Below, in pieces: positions 47,730 through 55,404 of a stretch of DNA of 55,404 nt. A program made the position numbers and the translations under genes. The notes below the pieces were generated by a model, which was not told the origin of the DNA, did no database searches, and saw nothing but the letters and a program-made list of their open reading frames with translations. This DNA is from Chitinophagaceae bacterium (lineage in GTDB: Bacteria; Bacteroidota; Bacteroidia; Chitinophagales; Chitinophagaceae), in NCBI GenBank assembly GCA_947447825.1, contig CANFLL010000015.1, positions 1 through 55,404 of the forward strand, written 5' to 3'. The stretch's first letter is position 1. Each line of letters begins with the position of its first letter.

Positions 47730-48212
47730 ATGAGTCGTATTTGCTTGTTTCCAGGAACTTTTGACCCCGTTACATTGGGGCATACTGATATAATTGATAG
47801 AGCCTTGCCTTTATTCGATAAAATTTATGTTGGCATTGGCATTAATGCCCTAAAGCATCCGATGTTTTCAGCTGAACAAAGGATGAAATGGTTCAATGAA
47901 ATATATATAAACGACCCCCGTGTGGAATGCGCCATCTATGAAGGCCTAACGGTGCAGTTCTGTAAAAAGATAAATGCTCAATTCATTTTGAGAGGCATCA
48001 GATACGTGAGCGATTTTGAATATGAGAAAACAATTGCAGATGCCAATAGAACATTAGACAGAAGTATTGAAACTGTATTCTTAACTGGCGAACCAAAATA
48101 CACTTCTGTAGCTTCTACAATTGTTCGAGATATTCTTAAAAATGGAGGAAATGCTTCCCCCTTTTTACCACAAGCTGTCATCAACTCTTTGGAAGAAGGA
48201 ATAATGATTTAA
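47730..48212 (+). CDS. coaD: Phosphopantetheine adenylyltransferase
   Basis: This 160-residue enzyme adenylylates 4'-phosphopantetheine in coenzyme A synthesis. It has the nucleotidyltransferase motif FPGTFDPVTLGHTDII (residues 7-22), the FILRGIRYVSDFEYE block near 86-100, and the SSTIVRDI-like TSVASTIVRDI near 125-135. It is probably co-transcribed with pyrB. Confidence 0.96.
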   Translation: MSRICLFPGTFDPVTLGHTDIIDRALPLFDKIYVGIGINALKHPMFSAEQRMKWFNEIYINDPRVECAIYEGLTVQFCKKINAQFILRGIRYVSDFEYEKTIADANRTLDRSIETVFLTGEPKYTSVASTIVRDILKNGGNASPFLPQAVINSLEEGIMI

Positions 48213-48334
48213 TTAATTTTTAGGTATCAAGGCCAACATACACTTTATTTTTACAGCTAGTTAGTGAAGATAATTTCTATGGCGTTTAATTATTCTATAT
48301 GTGATTAGAACCCGTAAATATGTGGCTGTACAAA

Positions 48335-48724
48335 CTATAAATATTTTGCTAAGGTTTCTTTAAACTGTTCTTCTGTAAATGGCTTTAACAGCACCTCATT
48401 AATACCAGTTTGCAAATAGGACTCTATTTCTGAATTAAGAATACTAGCTGTTAATGCAATAATTGGTGTAGTAGCTTTGGTCACATCTGTATGTTCCCTC
48501 AATATTTTTGCCATTGCATTTCCAGGAATCTTAGGAATATGTATGTCTGTTAAAACAATATCATAACTACTTTGGTTGAACTTTTCAATGGCCTCTTCCC
48601 CATCAGTAGCAACGTCGAATTGAATGCCCACCCTTTTGAGAAGTAACGAAAAAAGTTTCACATTCATGATATTATCCTCCACCAACAATGCCCTTTTTGT
48701 GGAGTAATCTATCTTTTTATCCAT
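48335..48724 (-). CDS. Single-domain response regulator
   Basis: This 129-residue stand-alone receiver has the acidic pair in LVEDN (Asp17), the phosphoacceptor Asp60 in DIVLTDIHIP, the switch Thr92 in IALTAS and Lys114 in LLKPF. There is no output domain. It is very similar to the receiver domain at the end of the hybrid kinase gene 24 bp upstream, so it is probably a duplicate that receives or competes for phosphate from that kinase. It is co-transcribed as the second gene. Confidence 0.92.
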   Translation of the reverse strand: MDKKIDYSTKRALLVEDNIMNVKLFSLLLKRVGIQFDVATDGEEAIEKFNQSSYDIVLTDIHIPKIPGNAMAKILREHTDVTKATTPIIALTASILNSEIESYLQTGINEVLLKPFTEEQFKETLAKYL

Positions 48725-48748
48725 TACTAGTTATTTTGTAAAAATTTG

Positions 48749-50923
48749 TTATCCTGCATGGTCTTCGAATAAATACCTTTCTAAAACTGCTTTAAAATCA
48801 GCTTCTTTAAACGGTTTCACTAACAATTCATTAATCCCCATTCTAAAATATTGTTCAGTATTATCACCAATAATACTTGCTGTTAAGGCAACAATTGGTA
48901 AATTATTCTTCCTTATGTCAGTACTTTTTCTAATTATAGCAGCAATCTGATCACCAGTTAACTTAGGCACATTAATGTCGGTCAAAACAATATCGTAGTA
49001 ATTATTTTCAAAAAGGCGAACACCTTCTTCTCCATCTTTAGCTACATCAAAGGAAAGCTGAAGCTTTTTAAGCAAAAGCTTTATCAATAATATATTCATA
49101 TCATTGTCTTCGATTACTAAAGCTTTTTTATCAGAAAAATTGTGCAATTGTTTCGATGGTTCTTCAGCAACCACTTGTGTAGGTTTTTCTTCAGGTTCAA
49201 TCATATAGGGCATTGTAATGCTAAACGTAGAGCCTATGTTTAGCTCACTTTTTACCTGTATTTTCCCTCCTTGCAATTCTGTTAGCATCTTACAAATTGC
49301 CAATCCAAGTCCAGTTCCTCTAATAGCCCTTCTTCCTCCACTTTTTGTATTAGTTGCTTGTGCAAACTCCTCGAAAATAAATCCTAATTGATCTGCTGGA
49401 ATACCCACACCGCTATCTTGTACATCAATTTTAACAACAATCTCTTTGTCGGTTCTAGACAAACTCTTAGCACTAATTTTCACTTTACCTTGTTCTGTGA
49501 ATTTAATGGCATTACTTGTTAAATTGAACAATATTTGTTTAAGCCTAAACGCATCTCCATGCACAAATAAGTCTTTATCAATTTGAATGTCAGACTGCAG
49601 AACAATACTCTTTTTTTGTGCTGCCACCGAGAATGCATATAACACTTCTTCTACTACTTTTTGAACTTTAAAAGGCTGAATGTTTAGCGTTAGCTTTCCT
49701 GCATCTAGTTTAGAGAAATCTAATATATCGTTTACCGTAGTTAACAAATGATCCGATGAAGTTCTAATTGCATTCAAATATCTTTTCTTATCTTGATCGT
49801 ACTCTATGTTATCCAATTGCTCTGTAAACCCAATAATAGAAGTTAATGGGCTTCTTATTTCATGGCTCATGTTGCTAAGAAATCTACTTTTAGTCAACAC
49901 CAATTTTTCTGCGGTTTCTCTCGCCTCAATTATTTCTTTTTCATATTTCATGCTCTTCTTAACATTGTAAATAAGCACAATAACAACAAATATGATAACA
50001 ATATATGACCCCCATGTAAGCAGTGTAATTGTTTGTTTTGCCTCTTTAGCTCTTTCAAGAACTTGATCTTCCTTCTCTTTGCCAGATTCCTCTTGAATGC
50101 CTAACAGCTTTTTCAGGGCATCACTCACTTGATACTGAATAACCAAGTTTACTTGAGCCAATTCTTTTTCATTGTTATCTAATCTTTCTTTTAAGGCAAG
50201 TTCACTGTATCTATACTTATAAAAATCGTCGACATCCTGTTGCGACTGATCTTTTTGGGCATTCATTACATAGCCAGTAGAAGATGAGTTTGTTGTGCTG
50301 GTAGACGCAGATTGAGATGAAGCGTCTTCTTTATTGCCAAATATATCTCCCAACTTTTTAAGGAATACTTTTTTCCTATTTACAGTTGATTGGTTAGTGT
50401 CAACTTGTTGCATTAAGCTGTCATATCCTTTTAAGATGGAATTATTAGACATCCTATACCAATATGGATTGATATAAAACCCACCATTGTTTGCATGTAT
50501 TTTACTGATGCTAATTGAATCAGAAATTCTTTTCAACAAATCTATTGCATCCGAAACTTGAACTTTCTGTTCAATGCCAGCAATAACGGTACTGATTCCC
50601 GAAGTGTCATTGCCTGTTTTTAAAGTAATAAGGTCATTAACGCAAGAGGTTACATGCGATAAATATTTGTTACTATAAAGTGTATCCTTGGTGCTTAAGT
50701 ATAACCTGTAAGCATTTTCAGCTTCTAGCAATTCTTTATTAGTATTTCGCAATATCTCAACACTGCTGTTGTCATTGCTTAGGCTATTGATGTAATTTCT
50801 TAATTGAGCTAAATTTTTAGCATTAAATATATTAAGCAGCAAAACAGCTACTATCACCAATAAACAAACAACTAGTAGAATGATGTTTGAGGCTGAAAAT
50901 TTCGATTTAGGCAAAGAGGTCAT
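48749..50923 (-). CDS. Hybrid sensor histidine kinase
   Basis: This 724-residue membrane kinase has a first membrane helix (about 13-32), an extracytoplasmic region of about 265 residues with CHASE3-like helical character, and a second helix (about 300-322). HisKA follows, with phospho-His354 in FLSNMSHEIRSPLTSIIGF, then an HATPase domain (N box FNLTSNAIKF 466-475, G boxes DSGVGIP and GTGLGLAICK) and a C-terminal receiver with Asp649 in DIVLTDINVPK. There is no HPt domain, so relay needs a partner. The signal is unknown. The single receiver gene lies downstream. Confidence 0.93.
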   Translation of the reverse strand: MTSLPKSKFSASNIILLVVCLLVIVAVLLLNIFNAKNLAQLRNYINSLSNDNSSVEILRNTNKELLEAENAYRLYLSTKDTLYSNKYLSHVTSCVNDLITLKTGNDTSGISTVIAGIEQKVQVSDAIDLLKRISDSISISKIHANNGGFYINPYWYRMSNNSILKGYDSLMQQVDTNQSTVNRKKVFLKKLGDIFGNKEDASSQSASTSTTNSSSTGYVMNAQKDQSQQDVDDFYKYRYSELALKERLDNNEKELAQVNLVIQYQVSDALKKLLGIQEESGKEKEDQVLERAKEAKQTITLLTWGSYIVIIFVVIVLIYNVKKSMKYEKEIIEARETAEKLVLTKSRFLSNMSHEIRSPLTSIIGFTEQLDNIEYDQDKKRYLNAIRTSSDHLLTTVNDILDFSKLDAGKLTLNIQPFKVQKVVEEVLYAFSVAAQKKSIVLQSDIQIDKDLFVHGDAFRLKQILFNLTSNAIKFTEQGKVKISAKSLSRTDKEIVVKIDVQDSGVGIPADQLGFIFEEFAQATNTKSGGRRAIRGTGLGLAICKMLTELQGGKIQVKSELNIGSTFSITMPYMIEPEEKPTQVVAEEPSKQLHNFSDKKALVIEDNDMNILLIKLLLKKLQLSFDVAKDGEEGVRLFENNYYDIVLTDINVPKLTGDQIAAIIRKSTDIRKNNLPIVALTASIIGDNTEQYFRMGINELLVKPFKEADFKAVLERYLFEDHAG

Positions 50924-50994
50924 GCTATATAAAATCGGGTTAATTAATTAGTTGAGGGAACATACCATTTAGATGGTAAATATATTAGAAATTA

Positions 50995-51744
50995 TTAAAA
51001 AATTACATATTCTCCCATAGAATTCACCGTAATCACTGGAAGTTTTTTGTTCAACTCAAAATAATCGAATACTTCTTTGATATTAATGGCAAACTTTTGA
51101 TACAACCTATCATCTTTACTAACCTTTAAAAAATATTCCACACTCTTTTGTACATTATATCTCACAGGAAAAACATGTACTGGAATAAAATCTTGACCAT
51201 CCTGTTTAGCCAATGCTGCTAACAAATAAACTTCTTCCATTGGGTCGTTTTGCAACGGAATACATCCTACTGTTATACAGCTTCCATGAATATAAATATC
51301 TCCTCCTGGCTTAATAGAGTCACTCAATAATTCGTCGGAAGCATTGGGATAGTTTAAACCCAAAGCCAAATGAAATTCGCTTTTAGGTTTAAACTCATTA
51401 ATATAATAAAAACCTTCCGGCACTTGATAATCGCCTTCCACTCTTTTTGGCCCAATCGAACCGCTTAATGCACATACTTTATAGGTTTTAAAAAGTGTAA
51501 ATGCTTCTTTGTTATTATCTCTTATCCATACCTCCAGCTGGCTATCGTATTTAAAACTTCGTACATACATTTGTTTGGGCGGCCATTGAAGTCCTTTCTG
51601 CGCAAACTGACTTTTTAATGAGTCCTCTTTGGTTTTAAAAGCATTTGCAACCCTTGAATAGTTTCTTTGATATTGCAAAAATGTTTGTGCGTTGAGGTTG
51701 TTTATATGAAAAAGTAAAAATAATAGTCCAGCAATGTATCTCAT
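50995..51744 (-). CDS. YkuD-type L,D-transpeptidase (YafK-like)
   Basis: This 249-residue exported protein has a signal peptide (about 1-19, ending LNAQ) and the catalytic region YIHGSCITVGCIPLQND, with His153 and Cys161 of the HGxxxxxGC pattern. GFYYINEFKPKSEFHLALGLNYP before it is typical of the YafK group. It may form or trim peptidoglycan crosslinks or lipoprotein links. A TATTTTTG box ends five bases upstream of the ATG, implying a very short leader or none. It is upstream of the kinase gene, in the same direction but 71 bp away. Confidence 0.9.
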   Translation of the reverse strand: MRYIAGLLFLLFHINNLNAQTFLQYQRNYSRVANAFKTKEDSLKSQFAQKGLQWPPKQMYVRSFKYDSQLEVWIRDNNKEAFTLFKTYKVCALSGSIGPKRVEGDYQVPEGFYYINEFKPKSEFHLALGLNYPNASDELLSDSIKPGGDIYIHGSCITVGCIPLQNDPMEEVYLLAALAKQDGQDFIPVHVFPVRYNVQKSVEYFLKVSKDDRLYQKFAINIKEVFDYFELNKKLPVITVNSMGEYVIF

Positions 51745-52135
51745 GTCTGCAAAAATAGAGTTATTGTAACAATTTATTAATTGAAGAGGGGCATAAAAAA
51801 ATATTGTATTGGCGTAAATGCTTAATGCATCACCGATGATGTAGCGAATGAAGAACAGAAGGAAATGTTACTTAAAAACAAATCACTTCTATTAAACTTT
51901 GGTGTAACAGAGTAGCACTCTAAAATATGAAATTAGTTTTACAACTAAATCTTCATTTGTATTAAATTGAATAAAGATTAAAGTACTTAGATACTGTAAC
52001 TCTTAATATAATGCCAGATATCATCAACCTAAATAATCCATATACTAACTTTTGCCCATGATTTGTTTGAATAGAAGCTTTAGAAACCTAGAACAAAAAG
52101 AAGAATTGATGGAGCAAGACCGACTAGAAAGTTTT
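51745..52135. other. Gene-free spacer
   Basis: Nothing supportable was found apart from the promoter box of the transpeptidase gene at 51750-51757 on the minus strand. Confidence 0.35.
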
Positions 52136-52301
52136 GGTTACCACAGAGTAGCTTTGCCATTAAGTTAACATGGCAAAAGCAAGGGACACAAAGGTTTAAC
52201 TTTTGCCTTTATCATTTCTTAACAAACATTACCATACAATCTTTATGTTCTCTATGTAATCCTTAGTATTACTTGTGGTTAAAATATACCTGAGTAGTAA
52301 C
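52136..52301. repeat. R1-like relic, end variant GTTACTACTCAGG
   Basis: The left end GGTTACCACAGAGTAG and the right end ATACCTGAGTAGTAAC enclose diverged R1 landmarks (GGGACACAAAGG, CCTTAGTATTACTTGTGG). The length is 166 bp, matching R1. Confidence 0.55.
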
Positions 52302-52394
52302 TATTGGCATCAAAAAAAATCTTATTTAATATCATTTCTCACCCTTCTCAGCCCCAAACCCTCATTTTCCTATATACTCCTATATGATATCTCT

Positions 52395-52605
52395 TTCAGT
52401 ATGATACCTACATTTAAATGCATTGGCTTTCTTGCTTGCGATATCATGCCTGAATTTAAATTCAGGCATGATATCGCACGGCAGATGGTACCTGCTTTAA
52501 ATTCAACACCTTTATCCTTATCAATATGGTGCCTGAATTTAAATGCAGGCACCATATTAATAGCGAAATGAAACCTGAATTTAAATGCATGTATAATATC
52601 GCTAT
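52395..52605. repeat. 42-bp palindromic tandem array, five units
   Basis: Five palindromes centred on TTTAAA at 52413, 52455, 52496, 52538 and 52580 lie 41-42 bp apart. The second is a perfect 40-bp palindrome at 52438-52477 (half-site GCGATATCATGCCTGAATTT). The fourth, 52523-52558, has one mismatched pair. The shared core is CCTGAATTTAAATGCAGG. Short frames through the array on both strands read as 14-residue repeats, probably because 42 is divisible by three. Confidence 0.9.
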
Positions 52606-52801
52606 CCAAAAACAAGAATACTATAGTATTTTGTCGTTTTTTTTGTATTATAATACTGGTTTATACATTTCTTATATTAATGACTTTGTAGCTGCTCACC
52701 AACTCGCCGTTTTTTGGTTTTCTTTCCCAACAACAATTAATAGTAACTTTAATTACTTATTGCAATATCCAAACATAGGGGTTCTGCTTTTAATATTTAG
52801 A

Positions 52802-52962
52802 TACTACTCAGAAGCTTTTACCAACTAAGTTCACAAAGAATAAACAAAGAATACAAAGGTTATGTGTTTGCTTTTATTATTTGTTTAGTAACCGATTGTA
52901 CCTCCTTGTGGTCTTTATGAAATCCTAAGGGTGGGTTTTAGTTAAAATGTGCCTAGTAGTTG
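52802..52962. repeat. Diverged R1-like relic
   Basis: TACTACTCAGAAGCTTTTAC at the left and AAAATGTGCCTAGTAGTTGCC at the right, with ACAAAGAATACAAAGG and CTTTATGAAATCCTAAGG inside, in the order seen in R1. Confidence 0.45.
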
Positions 52963-53126
52963 CCAAAAAGACCCTTTTCATTAAGTTTCGACTAAAATTT
53001 AATATAGACTTCTATAATTTGAAATGTTCAGTCATTTATCAATTGTATCATTTTGTATTTTAGAGGTCTTTAAATGACTTGCAACTGAAATTGATAAAAG
53101 TCATTTTTAAACTTGACACTTGTTGG

Positions 53127-53156
53127 TTTGAACTTTTTTACCCACCAATATTTTTG
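53127..53156 (+). promoter_or_regulatory. hemN promoter
   Basis: TTTG at 53127-53130 and an exact TATTTTTG at 53149-53156, 18 bp apart. The predicted mRNA starts about ten bases before the ATG at 53174. Confidence 0.6.
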
Positions 53157-53173
53157 CCGTTTCAATCATATTT

Positions 53174-54538
53174 ATGCCCGAAGTAAGTCAGCTTATAGAC
53201 AAATACAACAAATCTGTGCCGCGTTATACCAGTTATCCAACCGTACCTTTTTGGAAAGATTGGGATACTAATTATGCATGGAAAAACACTTTTAAACAAC
53301 GACTTAACAGCATTAATACAGCAGATACTGGTTTGAGTATCTATTTACATCTACCTTTTTGCGAATCGTTGTGTACTTATTGTGCTTGCAATAAAAGGAT
53401 TACTACCAATCATGCTGTTGAGGAAAGATACATTTTGGCCATTTTAAAAGAATGGCAATTATACAAAGACTTATTAGCGGAAGCACCCATCATTCAGTCG
53501 ATTCATTTAGGCGGCGGAACACCTACTTTTTTTTCTCCGGAGAACTTAAAAAAAATAATTGAGGGCATTCTTTCAGGTGCTACATTGGCAGATGAATATT
53601 CATTCAGCATTGAAGGACATCCTAACAATACCACCGAAGAACATTTGCAAACCTTATATAATCTTGGTTTCAGAAGAATAAGTTATGGTGTGCAAGATAA
53701 TGACCCTGTGGTTCAAAAAGCGATCAATAGAATTCAACCTATTGAAAATGTAAGAAAGGCAACTGAGCTGGCAAGGAAAATTGGTTTCACATCAGTAAAC
53801 TTTGATTTGATTTATGGATTACCCTTTCAAACGCTTGAAGGTATGCAGGAAACCATCCGCCAAACCGTAGAGTTGCAACCAGATAGAGTTGCTTTTTACA
53901 GCTATGCACATGTGCCTTGGAAACAAAAAGTGCAACGTCTTTTTGATGAAAATGATTTGCCTGAAGCGTCGCTTAAATCGCAGTTATACAATACTGGCAA
54001 GCGTCTTTTTGCCGAAGCTGGGTATACAGATATTGGCATGGATCATTTTTCATTGCCTTCCGATGAGCTTTATAGAGCAAGAGAAAATGGCAGTTTGCAC
54101 CGTAATTTCATGGGATATACAGATACTAATTGTACGGCATTGATTGGTTTGGGCGTTTCGGCCATTAGCGATATTGGTGTTGCTTATGCTCAAAATCATA
54201 AAGAACTAGAGAGTTACTATAGATGTATTGAAGCAAATGAATTACCAGTAAATAAGGGATATTTTATGGATGAAGAGGATCTTGTTTTTAAGCAATATAT
54301 TCTACAAACTATCTGCAAAGGGCATACTGACTTTTTGAACGTGTATAAAGATTTGCTTTCGGAATATTCACTGCCATTACTGAAAGATATGGCCAAAGAT
54401 GGGCTGCTTGAATTGACAGATAATTCATTAACTGTAACTAAACTAGGTTTTCATTTTGTGAGAAACATCTGCAAAGCTTTTGATATGAAATGGCTTAAAG
54501 ATGAAACAGGGATGGTAGGTTTTAGCAAGGCAGTTTGA
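53174..54538 (+). CDS. hemN: Oxygen-independent coproporphyrinogen III oxidase
   Basis: This 454-residue radical SAM enzyme decarboxylates coproporphyrinogen III to protoporphyrinogen IX without oxygen. The 4Fe-4S cysteines are Cys63, Cys67 and Cys70 (FCESLCTYCAC). Family marks are the start YNKSVPRYTSYPTVPFW (residues 11-27), IHLGGGTPTFFSP near 115, FDLIYGLPFQT near 215, DRVAFYSYAHVPW near 239 and GLGVSAISDIGVAYAQN near 324. The length and the N-terminal extension match true HemN rather than HemW. It is transcribed alone. Confidence 0.97.
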   Translation: MPEVSQLIDKYNKSVPRYTSYPTVPFWKDWDTNYAWKNTFKQRLNSINTADTGLSIYLHLPFCESLCTYCACNKRITTNHAVEERYILAILKEWQLYKDLLAEAPIIQSIHLGGGTPTFFSPENLKKIIEGILSGATLADEYSFSIEGHPNNTTEEHLQTLYNLGFRRISYGVQDNDPVVQKAINRIQPIENVRKATELARKIGFTSVNFDLIYGLPFQTLEGMQETIRQTVELQPDRVAFYSYAHVPWKQKVQRLFDENDLPEASLKSQLYNTGKRLFAEAGYTDIGMDHFSLPSDELYRARENGSLHRNFMGYTDTNCTALIGLGVSAISDIGVAYAQNHKELESYYRCIEANELPVNKGYFMDEEDLVFKQYILQTICKGHTDFLNVYKDLLSEYSLPLLKDMAKDGLLELTDNSLTVTKLGFHFVRNICKAFDMKWLKDETGMVGFSKAV

Positions 54539-54645
54539 TGTTTTAATGTTTGAATATTGGGTTGTAATAATATTAAGTCCTAATTCAAAAAAGTAATGTC
54601 TTATTTAGGTTAGATTAATAAGTTGAAATGCCGTTGCATTGAAGT

Positions 54646-54673
54646 AAAATAGTCAATTCCTATTGGCTATTTT
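54646..54673. terminator. Terminator downstream of hemN
   Basis: AAAATAG-CAA pairs with TTG-CTATTTT (one mismatch), a symmetric hairpin 107 bp after the hemN stop. Confidence 0.5.
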
Positions 54674-54979
54674 CCTAGTGATGCAAGTTGTTCAACTTAT
54701 TTTGGATACTGAACTTATCCCATATCGTAAAGCTAAATTAAGATACAAACTTCAGTATTGAAACCAAATCGTTCGCTTTAAACTATCAATTTATTTTTTT
54801 CAATTTATATAAAGCTAATTGTTGCCAATTATGACGAAAGTCATTGTTTATTATTCTATTTGAGTACTTAAAACACTATATTTTTATCCCAAATTTCAAC
54901 TTGGGTATCATAAAGACTATTTGCTAAAACTAAATGCCAGTAATGGTTTCATCTTTCATACATCAGTTTGGTATCATAA
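54674..54979. other. Gene-free spacer
   Basis: No gene. The phrase TTGG(G)TATCATAAA occurs twice, at about 54901 and 54968. Confidence 0.3.
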
Positions 54980-55011
54980 AAACGCCATTAAGTTGGTTCT
55001 TAATGGCGTTT
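54980..55011 (-). terminator. Perfect 13-bp hairpin, terminator-like on the minus strand
   Basis: AAACGCCATTAAG and CTTAATGGCGTTT pair perfectly around TTGGTT. On the minus strand two further T residues follow the stem. No intact minus-strand gene is visible before it within the window. Confidence 0.55.
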
Positions 55012-55020
55012 GAGTAGCGT

Positions 55021-55219
55021 TACTTTTGTGTAACAAATAAGGAAAATAAAGTTTCCTAACAAAAAAGGCAGCAATCGTTAGAAGAGCAAGTTTATCGTGA
55101 GAGGTCGAAGTTCAAAGAAAGTTAAGCTACTTTAAAAGGCTCAAATTACTAAGAAGAATTTTCATATGGCAAGCAATCGTTAGAGGTCAGTCTGTTTCTA
55201 CAGAGTGACCCTTTTTTTT
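55021..55219 (+). ncRNA. Candidate small RNA with promoter box and terminator
   Basis: A TACTTTTG box at 55021-55028 is followed, about 160 bp on, by a terminator: GGTCAGTCTG pairs with CAGAGTGACC (one mismatch) at 55185-55210, then eight T residues. No open frame of note lies between. The inside has a direct repeat of GCAATCGTTAGA (55071 and 55173). A -33 element at the usual spacing is missing, and I cannot match a known RNA family; 6S-like size is only suggestive. Confidence 0.3.
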
Positions 55220-55404
55220 GAATCGCATTGCAAATATATAGGATAAATATTCCAATATTAATTAATTGTGAAATTTATTTTTCAATGACAGTTAATCCAT
55301 GAAAATTACTTTTCCAATTTGCCTCTTTACCACTTTCCAAGTATTAACATCCACTCTCCAGACTTTAAACTAATAAACAAATAGTTAATATGTATGTTTT
55401 AAGA

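Noticed and set aside
52275-52828. Several open frames with 14-residue repeats
   Set aside because: They arise because the 42-bp palindromic unit is divisible by three and open in several frames on both strands.

Overview
The window is chromosomal DNA of a low-GC member of the Bacteroidota, most likely a Chitinophagaceae-like organism (inference). The evidence is a type IX secretion (T9SS) C-terminal sorting domain, very large Ig-rich surface proteins, TAnnTTTG-type -7 promoter boxes, and a parA-parB-DUF5683-dapB gene order typical of the phylum. No rRNA, tRNA, plasmid or phage genes were seen.

Layout. 1-6.3 kb: the 5' part of a giant secreted surface protein on the minus strand, cut by the window edge. 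6.3-8.3 kb: a gene-free nest of repeats (palindromic MITE-like elements and a 42/43-bp tandem array). 8.3-9.9 kb: a GT-C type membrane glycosyltransferase. 10.3-13.6 kb: parA, parB, DUF5683 and dapB with a terminator. 13.8-16.0 kb: a YebC-family protein, a DCC (DUF393) protein, AlkB and a small partner gene. 16.3-20.8 kb: a sulfur operon, metY, a family 2A encapsulin shell, and its cysteine desulfurase cargo with a long disordered N-terminus; a promoter with an overlapping palindromic operator candidate lies upstream. 21-25.4 kb: folK, a two-domain SurA-like isomerase and a TlpA-like thioredoxin protein. 25.8-26.9 kb: a second, inverted copy of the 42/43-bp array and a gene remnant. 26.9-31.6 kb: pyrF, an Ldh-family oxidoreductase and a GH2 beta-mannosidase. 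31.8-35.8 kb: a T9SS-exported surface protein. 36-41 kb: an accessory stretch with a small GGG/two-Cys peptide gene, a TTG-started membrane protein, an SRAP protein, an unknown 230-residue protein, a 21-bp tandem array, two mobile repeats and a broken transposase gene. 41-48.2 kb: yggS, an XRE-S24 regulator, purK, a Wzx-like flippase, pyrR, pyrB and coaD. 48.3-51.7 kb: a response regulator, a hybrid histidine kinase and an L,D-transpeptidase. 51.8-53.0 kb: repeat relics and a 42-bp palindromic array. 53.2-54.5 kb: hemN. The end holds hairpins and a possible small RNA.

How the genes work together. metY (sulfide incorporation), the cysteine desulfurase (sulfur release from cysteine) and the encapsulin shell form one transcription unit for compartmentalised sulfur handling. 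pyrR, pyrB and pyrF serve pyrimidine synthesis, purK purine synthesis, and folK, coaD, dapB and hemN cofactor and amino-acid synthesis. The main unexplained signal is the non-coding repeat content: four tandem arrays with periods of 21 or 42/43 bp (whole numbers of DNA helical turns) built on palindromes, plus a 167-bp MITE whose copies are flanked by 8-bp target duplications.
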